A DNA stretch of 64,000 nucleotides from Halolamina litorea (GTDB lineage: Archaea; Halobacteriota; Halobacteria; Halobacteriales; Haloferacaceae), in NCBI RefSeq assembly GCF_026616205.1, contig NZ_JANHGR010000001.1, positions 1,426,001-1,490,000 of the forward strand. The letters run 5' to 3'. Both the position numbers and the translations under genes were made by a program. The notes beneath the pieces were generated by a model. That model was not told the origin of the DNA, did no database searches, and worked only from the letters and a program-made list of their open reading frames with translations. This document shows positions 59,861 through 64,000 of the stretch, one piece after another (position 1 is the first letter of the stretch; each line of letters begins with the position of its first letter).

Positions 59861-61045
59861 CTATTCGCCATATCCCCGACCCATTTTGCGGCTCATCTTC
59901 ATCATCTCCCTCCGAACCTGCATTTTCTCTTGCTCGGTACGGTGGTCGTAATGCTTTTCGAGGATTTTCTCGGATACGTCACAGCGTTCTGAGAGGACCG
60001 TCTGCGGAACTCCCCCCTTGAGCTCGGCCGTGATGTATCCTTTCCGGACCGGGTGGGTACTCAGGCTATCGGGGCACTTGAAGGCCCAATTGTTCCGCTG
60101 TGCACCTTCACACTCACGCGGGTCTCGGCCATACGGACATCCGCTTCCAGTAGCACACGGGCGAGTCCACGCGTAGAAGTAATTCCGAATCGTGGATTTC
60201 GAAAGTCGCCCGTGCACAGTCGTTAGCAGTGGCTCTCGGTCGAAATCGTCAGTCTGGTCGACCCGCTTGTCTTCGAGATAATCGTCCAGCACTTCACACA
60301 GCCGGGAGGAGATACTGACGTTCCGTTCTCCTTCCTCCCCGTTCTTCAGCGTCGTTCCCGTTTCCGGCCGGTGTCGCAACTTGAGGTAGCCACCCTCTCT
60401 CTCGGGAACGTAGTCATCAACGTCGAGGGAGTGGACACCCCCTAGCCGTGCTCCACTTTCCGCACACAGGAACCAGACAACGTGGTGTAGGCTTGCGTAC
60501 TCGTACCGGCCGAGCCAGTCCAGAATGTGTTTAGCGGTCTCCGAGTCCAAGAATTCCTCACGAACTTCGTCGCTTCGGCTCAGTTTCGGGATGATGACGT
60601 ACTTTCGGAGGTTCGGAGCAACGACACCCCACGACTCGCATCGCTTGATGAAGACTCGAAGAATCTTCTGTTGGGTCTCCTCAGATTTCGGGGCGAGCTT
60701 CTCTACTTTCGTCGGAGCCACCTCCCGTCGCCATACACGGTACTCCGCGATGTCACTGCCCGTGAGCTCGCTCATATCATCGATTCCTCGCACCTCGTCG
60801 CACCAGACGAGGAAGTGATTGTACAGGGACGAGCGGTGAGTGTTTGCGGTCCCGTTGGGGAGGTTACGAGTTCGGAAATATTTGTCAATGGCATCTCGGG
60901 GAGTCATTGACTCCAGCGACGGCGTCGAGGTCATCGAGGACAGCGACGGAGACATCTTCTCCACCAACTCCTCCGCAAGTTTCGTCAGGTCGTCATTAGC
61001 CGCCTGTTCAACATTCTCGATTGGAGAGTCGTCAGCGGCGCTCAT
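59861..61045 (-). CDS. Tyrosine recombinase / integrase 2
   Basis: 394 residues. A long helical N-terminus (residues 1-45) precedes the core DNA-binding domain. Catalytic Arg is in ESGARLGGVHSLDVDDY, the HxxR box is HPVRKGYITAEL, and the Tyr is in KILEKHYDHRTEQ. It carries the same cysteine insert as integrase 1, C-x5-C-x8-C-x11-C (RPCATGSGCP ... RECEGA ... FKCPDS). It is homologous to integrase 1 but not recently duplicated. Its ATG overlaps the stop of a 28-residue leader gene. Two integrases in opposite orientation suggest two nested elements or a decayed composite. Confidence 0.95.
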   Translation of the reverse strand: MSAADDSPIENVEQAANDDLTKLAEELVEKMSPSLSSMTSTPSLESMTPRDAIDKYFRTRNLPNGTANTHRSSLYNHFLVWCDEVRGIDDMSELTGSDIAEYRVWRREVAPTKVEKLAPKSEETQQKILRVFIKRCESWGVVAPNLRKYVIIPKLSRSDEVREEFLDSETAKHILDWLGRYEYASLHHVVWFLCAESGARLGGVHSLDVDDYVPEREGGYLKLRHRPETGTTLKNGEEGERNVSISSRLCEVLDDYLEDKRVDQTDDFDREPLLTTVHGRLSKSTIRNYFYAWTRPCATGSGCPYGRDPRECEGAQRNNWAFKCPDSLSTHPVRKGYITAELKGGVPQTVLSERCDVSEKILEKHYDHRTEQEKMQVRREMMKMSRKMGRGYGE

Positions 61046-61128
61046 TCCTGCGCCACCCCATTGAAAGACTGCGGCACTTCACAGAAGGTCGTATCACGGC
61101 CGAAACCGGGGAATTTGTTCGTTTTCAT
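61042..61128 (-). CDS. 28-residue leader peptide gene coupled to integrase 2
   Basis: MKTNKFPGFGRDTTFCEVPQ followed by SFNGVAQE and TGA; the stop overlaps the integrase 2 ATG (ATGA). The ATG at 61126-61128 has a TATA box (61153-61159) exactly 28 bases upstream, ideal for a leaderless message. Such a short coupled gene can control integrase translation. No homologue is known to me, and the peptide may have no function of its own. Confidence 0.5.
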   Translation of the reverse strand: MKTNKFPGFGRDTTFCEVPQSFNGVAQE

Positions 61129-61152
61129 CAATAGTAGAGACGGCTGTTTGGG

Positions 61153-61159
61153 ATATAAA
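61153..61159 (-). promoter_or_regulatory. TATA box of the integrase 2 operon
   Basis: The minus strand reads TTTATAT, centred 28 bases upstream of the leader-gene ATG at 61128 and adjoining the nested inverted repeat to its right. Confidence 0.6.
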
Positions 61160-61248
61160 TTCACCTAGTTTTCAGACTCCAAAAGTAGTCAAACTCATAT
61201 AGTAGAAGAGCAACGAATTTCAAAACTAGAAGAGACTAAATAGGTGAA
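61160..61248. repeat. Nested inverted repeats upstream of integrase 2
   Basis: TTCACCTA (61160-61167) pairs with TAGGTGAA (61241-61248); the overlapping inner pair is CTAGTTTT (61165-61172) and AAAACTAG (61222-61229). The arms flank about 50 AT-rich bases next to the integrase promoter. It could be an operator, a recombination site or an accessory integrase-binding site. The remaining part of 61046-61348 has no further gene. Confidence 0.6.
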
Positions 61249-61348
61249 TCAGTGACTGTATCCCCGGTCCGCGGCCGAATCTCTCCTCTAAGAAAGGTCT
61301 CCACGAACGGGTACTCGCCACGTAAGAACTCTACCAACAGTTCTTATT

Positions 61349-61468
61349 CTACTTTTCGGGCTCGAAACTCACGTAAGAATTCCATCGCCAACTTCCCTCA
61401 TCGAATCCTTCGGCGAGTGCCTCACAGAGGTCGTCTGGCAAGAGACGATGTGGGTTCTCGTCAGTCAT
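61349..61468 (-). CDS. 39-residue hypothetical protein coupled to the preceding zinc-finger gene
   Basis: MTDENPHRLLPDDLCEALAE then GFDEGSWRWNSYVSFEPEK. Its ATG lies inside the end of the preceding gene (eight-base overlap), the usual sign of translational coupling. It is acidic, with two Trp in the second half. No family recognised. The frame is open further upstream, but that extension lies inside the zinc-finger gene. Confidence 0.5.
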   Translation of the reverse strand: MTDENPHRLLPDDLCEALAEGFDEGSWRWNSYVSFEPEK

Positions 61469-61697
61469 AGTCATCCCAAGATTGGGCCTGTTCAAGGAAG
61501 TCTCCTCGCCGCACCCGCGTAAACAACTCCTCTTCCTCAGATACTGGTTTGTGCTCTTCACACCATGCGTAGAGCTCTGGTTCGCGTGGGATGACGAGAC
61601 GTGCGACGTGTATCTTCAATCCCTTGTCGCCCACGACGGCGCCACACACGCCGCAACGTAGGTCATCAGGCCACTCAATATCGGGCAGGTCGACCAT
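61461..61697 (-). CDS. Small CxxC zinc-binding protein
   Basis: 78 residues, MVDLPDIEWPDDLRCGVCGA. One CGVC pair and a later Cys/His (AWCEEHKP) form a plausible zinc site, followed by an acidic helical tail. A TATATCG box about 25 bases upstream supports the start. Resembles the short zinc-finger proteins common on haloarchaeal plasmids and proviruses; the function is unknown. Confidence 0.65.
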   Translation of the reverse strand: MVDLPDIEWPDDLRCGVCGAVVGDKGLKIHVARLVIPREPELYAWCEEHKPVSEEEELFTRVRRGDFLEQAQSWDDYD

Positions 61698-61841
61698 ACA
61701 TCCCCTACGTGCTCAGGCCCGATATATGTCAGCTTACTGTATTGAAACACCACTATCTTCCTTATTGATTGACTGTCGCTGCGTTCTCGACTGCCGGACT
61801 TGCGTGCACTCCACGTTCAACAGAGCCTTTCCAACACGTCT

Positions 61842-61859
61842 CCTATCTAGAGTGATAGG
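61842..61859. repeat. Inverted repeat CCTATC/GATAGG
   Basis: CCTATC (61842-61847) and GATAGG (61854-61859) are separated by six bases in non-coding DNA between divergent genes. Candidate protein-binding site. Confidence 0.4.
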
Positions 61860-62109
61860 TAGGGCTCTCAACCTTCGCTCGCAATTCGGGAGAGCTACGT
61901 CTGCATGTGAGGTGCGTTACTACACCAAGATGTGCCTATCCCGTGGGACCGCTACTTACGGGGGAACTGTGAGAAGTTACGCATAGACGGGGGTGTGTCT
62001 ATGGGTAGTAGTCGGAAACCATCACCAACCCTCTCGAACCCAATCACGGACCCTTCGAACCATACCCTTTGGTGGGCTCTTACATCCTGTTCTCACGGGG
62101 TTCGACACA

Positions 62110-62127
62110 AACCCTTTGCAGAGGGTT
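62110..62127. promoter_or_regulatory. Dyad before the winged-helix gene
   Basis: AACCCT and AGGGTT flank six bases (TTGCAG), 16 bases before the ATG at 62143. Its position over the likely transcription start fits an autoregulatory operator. Confidence 0.4.
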
Positions 62128-62142
62128 CGCGCACCTGTGAGT

Positions 62143-62571
62143 ATGAGATTCACGCCAGAAACTATCGCGTTCATTGAGGCCATCGACGCGAATGACGGGC
62201 GCGCATCCATGCGCGAGATTCGAAACCGAACCGATTTGACCAGCGGTCAACGCCAACACCAATTTAGAAAGCTCGAAGACGCCGGGTATATCGAGGTAGA
62301 GTACACTGATTGGGGGTCGTCGTCGACGGCTCCGATGAAAGTCGCTGTGTTGACTGAGGAGGCAGTAGAGGCTAAGAAAGCCGGGTGGTATCAGTCGCGC
62401 GCCGAGAAAGTTCGTGACCGGACGAACGTCGATGTAGCCGACCTTGCAGTCTCTGTCGACGAGCTCGAAGACAGAGTCGAGATGACACAGACCTACGTCT
62501 CGGAGAGACTGTACGATAAGCTTGAGGCGCTCGAAAGGCGCGTCGACGAACTGGAGGCGGCGAGTGGTTGA
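62143..62571 (+). CDS. Winged-helix protein with C-terminal coiled coil
   Basis: 142 residues from MRFTPETIAFIEAIDANDGR. Residues about 5-75 form a MarR-like winged helix (RASMREIRNRTDLTSGQRQH then FRKLEDAGYIEVE). Residues about 105-140 are a coiled coil (VDELEDRVEMTQTYVSERLY, LEALERRVDELEAA). Similar proteins are common near integrases in haloarchaeal proviruses and plasmids, where they probably control element genes. A GTG six bases upstream is an alternative start. The dyad just before it suggests autoregulation. Confidence 0.8.
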   Translation: MRFTPETIAFIEAIDANDGRASMREIRNRTDLTSGQRQHQFRKLEDAGYIEVEYTDWGSSSTAPMKVAVLTEEAVEAKKAGWYQSRAEKVRDRTNVDVADLAVSVDELEDRVEMTQTYVSERLYDKLEALERRVDELEAASG

Positions 62572-62629
62572 ATCGAACCACAAATAGCGCTGTTTGTAGG
62601 ATTAAGTGAGTCGGGGGTAATCGCCACGT

Positions 62630-62935
62630 ATGGATATCCATCATAATCCGTCTCTCGACCAACGGGAGCCACGAGACGGCGATTTAGCGTTGTTCGAGGG
62701 CTTGGAACCGGGAGACACGGTCTCGTTCTTCGAGTGGCCCGTGGAGCCACTCACAGTCCTTGCTCGCGAAGAGGATGCGAACGTTGGCGAGCGAGTACGG
62801 GTTAAAGCGGAGGGGAGCGAATCGTTCCTGTACGAAGTAGACGGCTATCTCTGGCATTACGTCCCCGAGGAGGAATATGCCGGCGAGGATAATCCATTCC
62901 CCGTCGAGAACCTCGTCTACGATTCTACGGATTGA
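62630..62935 (+). CDS. Hypothetical 101-residue acidic protein
   Basis: MDIHHNPSLDQREPRDGDLA, then a small beta-rich domain (EPGDTVSFFEWPVEPLTVLA, VGERVRVKAEGSESFLYEV, YLWHYVPEEEY). The strand order suggests an SH3- or Tudor-like barrel, an impression only. No family recognised. It follows the winged-helix gene by 58 bases and may be co-transcribed. Confidence 0.6.
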   Translation: MDIHHNPSLDQREPRDGDLALFEGLEPGDTVSFFEWPVEPLTVLAREEDANVGERVRVKAEGSESFLYEVDGYLWHYVPEEEYAGEDNPFPVENLVYDSTD

Positions 62936-62959
62936 GGAAGGTAGCTAGACCTAGGCCAC

Positions 62960-63952
62960 TCACCGATAAATAGCGATGGGAGTAACCGAAATAGAAGGAT
63001 AGGAGACCATGAGACCCATCTGTGAAGCAAGACCATCTACGAGATGGTGAAGCATCCCCAATTGGTCTGAATCAAGTTCCTCCGAGTTTCCGAGCTCGCT
63101 AGGGTCGTTGGTGATTGTATCTACACGTGCAATAAGGGTACAATTTGGAATGTCGCGCTTTTCATACTTCGCCATTAGTTCGACAGGTTTCCCTTCGAGT
63201 TTCTCCCCATCCAGTATTGACCAGACGGTGTGCTCTCGGTTCCCATCCAAGGGGAACAACTCCGCAATTATCATGTTCTCATACTCTTCTGGGAGAATAG
63301 CGGAGAACATATCCAGAAATGCGTTGAATGCCTGTTCTCGGGTATTCCAATCCATTTCTGCGAACTTTGAATCGTCGTCGAAGGCTCCTTCCATGTCAAA
63401 GGACTCAATTCCAAGGCTATCGAGTTTCTGCATCGTACTCATCATCGATACGAACCCACCGAGGAGGTCAAGGCTGGTGGATACGTCGGAGAGTTCCATA
63501 TCTGCCTGAACACGGATGATGTCACCTTCGGAGATACGGTCTCGGAATACGCTTGTGTACATCCGTTCCCGAGCACTCTCGCCGGACATCTCTGATTCTC
63601 TCATAACCGACTCCAAGTCGTGGAACCAGTCTCCCTCTGCATCTTCAAGCTCTGATTCGAGAAGAGTGAAATGGTAGTGGTGAAGTCCCTTCACCGATTC
63701 CGACCGCGAGGTGTCGGCCTCGGTTCTCGTTATTTCTCCTTCGACATCCGCCCCGATGTTGAATATCGAAGCCATCAGCCGAGCTCGAAGGCTCTCAGAT
63801 TCTTCCTCAAGCTCCTCCTTCCCCTCGATTTGTTCCTTGATGTAGCCGCCGCCCATACGGGCTGATATTGACTTCACTTGGTCCATATCAAGATAAACGA
63901 AACCGGGGACATATCGTGGAGTGAGACTCTCTCTGCCATCTTCATCGGACAT
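62960..63952 (-). CDS. DUF6414-like protein of unknown function
   Basis: 330 residues from MSDEDGRESLTPRYVPGFVY. The start VPGFVYLDMDQVKSISARMG and the Gly-rich GGGYIKEQ that follows resemble DUF6414 proteins (VYLDxxxxxSxxxQLxGG). A charged helix (EQIEGKEELEEESESLRARL) comes next, then a mixed domain with ENMIIAELFPLDGNREH and a C-terminal strand SYPSISVTPIAIYR. No catalytic motif is visible. Members often occur in variable or defence-rich genomic regions, so it may be cargo of the element. The family link is tentative. Confidence 0.65.
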   Translation of the reverse strand: MSDEDGRESLTPRYVPGFVYLDMDQVKSISARMGGGYIKEQIEGKEELEEESESLRARLMASIFNIGADVEGEITRTEADTSRSESVKGLHHYHFTLLESELEDAEGDWFHDLESVMRESEMSGESARERMYTSVFRDRISEGDIIRVQADMELSDVSTSLDLLGGFVSMMSTMQKLDSLGIESFDMEGAFDDDSKFAEMDWNTREQAFNAFLDMFSAILPEEYENMIIAELFPLDGNREHTVWSILDGEKLEGKPVELMAKYEKRDIPNCTLIARVDTITNDPSELGNSEELDSDQLGMLHHLVDGLASQMGLMVSYPSISVTPIAIYR

Positions 63953-63978
63953 ATAGTGACTTGTGTGTTCGAAAATAC

Positions 63979-64000
63979 ATGAAACTTAGTGACGTGGTTG
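63979..64000 (+). CDS. Possible 5' end of a gene running off the window
   Basis: ATG at 63979 opens MKLSDVV to the last base. It is divergent from the DUF6414-like gene and has the same spacing as other gene starts here. Seven codons are too few for identification. Confidence 0.25.

Larger units (their letters stand above)
61698..62142. other. 445-base stretch without a recognised gene
   Basis: Contains the promoter of the minus-strand zinc-finger gene (TATA-like CATATAT near 61718), an inverted repeat CCTATC/GATAGG at 61842-61859, and, near the right side, a near-palindrome before the winged-helix gene. Short open frames are present but encode nothing recognisable. It may be a control or origin-like region of the element; no direct evidence for an origin was found. 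Confidence 0.4.

Noticed and set aside
61700-62140. Small coding genes or a replication origin in the gap
   Set aside because: Only very short frames, one inverted repeat and one dyad were seen; there is no cluster of iterated repeats or replication gene next to it.
1-64000. CRISPR array, rRNA operon or insertion sequence
   Set aside because: No regularly spaced repeats, no rRNA-like sequence and no transposase motif were recognised when reading through the window.

Overview
The window looks like chromosomal DNA of a haloarchaeon (class Halobacteria). It is very GC-rich, and the encoded proteins are strongly acidic. The gene set is archaeal or haloarchaeal: deoxyhypusine synthase, a RIO-like kinase, a type IV pilin with an archaeal signal peptide, DUF2270, DUF7123-like and DUF7512-like small proteins, and a Gfo6/XacA-type xylose dehydrogenase. 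Several TATA-like boxes lie about 25-30 bases before the start codon, as expected for leaderless transcripts. No rRNA, tRNA, CRISPR array or insertion sequence was recognised.

Layout. 0-9.8 kb holds housekeeping and assorted genes: a truncated lipoprotein, purL, a ZIP transporter, a PHP/asparagine-synthase pair, Nudix, a nitrilase-type hydrolase and a Gfo/Idh/MocA oxidoreductase. 9.8-19.5 kb holds a cupin, a zinc-ribbon regulator, an ABC exporter, a 7TM histidine kinase, an aldehyde dehydrogenase, a RIO-like kinase, deoxyhypusine synthase and an acetyltransferase. 19.6-22.2 kb is a second ABC-2 exporter. 22.2-31.2 kb is a sulfur island: a small winged-helix regulator with two close cysteines, TauE/SafE with a coupled 49-residue membrane protein, a PiT-type carrier, two YeeE/YedE halves, two rhodanese-metallo-beta-lactamase fusions, TusA, a DsrE-like protein, two methyltransferases and DUF302. 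Similar CACAATAC-like motifs lie before five of its transcription units. 31.2-46.9 kb holds DUF2270, a pilin, a third ABC exporter, ASCH, thioredoxin, HflX (with no normal start codon), MoaC, NnrD/E, an RNA-ligase-like protein lacking the motif I lysine, a winged-helix/LamG protein, an SdpI-like protein, and a beta-helix protein ending in a channel-like pore. 46.9-53.9 kb is a non-phosphorylative sugar-acid pathway: FAH-family enzyme, aldehyde dehydrogenase, xylose dehydrogenase, UlaG-like metallo-beta-lactamase and an enolase-superfamily dehydratase. 53.9-55.5 kb has a membrane protein, a ferritin-like protein and an unknown protein.

From about 55.6 kb to the end the sequence is visibly more AT-rich. 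It carries two tyrosine recombinases, a GmrSD-type (DUF262/DUF1524) nuclease, several unknown small genes, a winged-helix/coiled-coil protein and a DUF6414-like protein. It begins next to the 3' end of a broken gene, so I read it as the left part of an integrated mobile element that continues beyond the window.

The strongest candidate for an undescribed system is the sulfur island with its shared promoter motif. Next are the beta-helix/pore fusion, the degenerate RNA-ligase-like protein, and the element with its paired cysteine-insert integrases.
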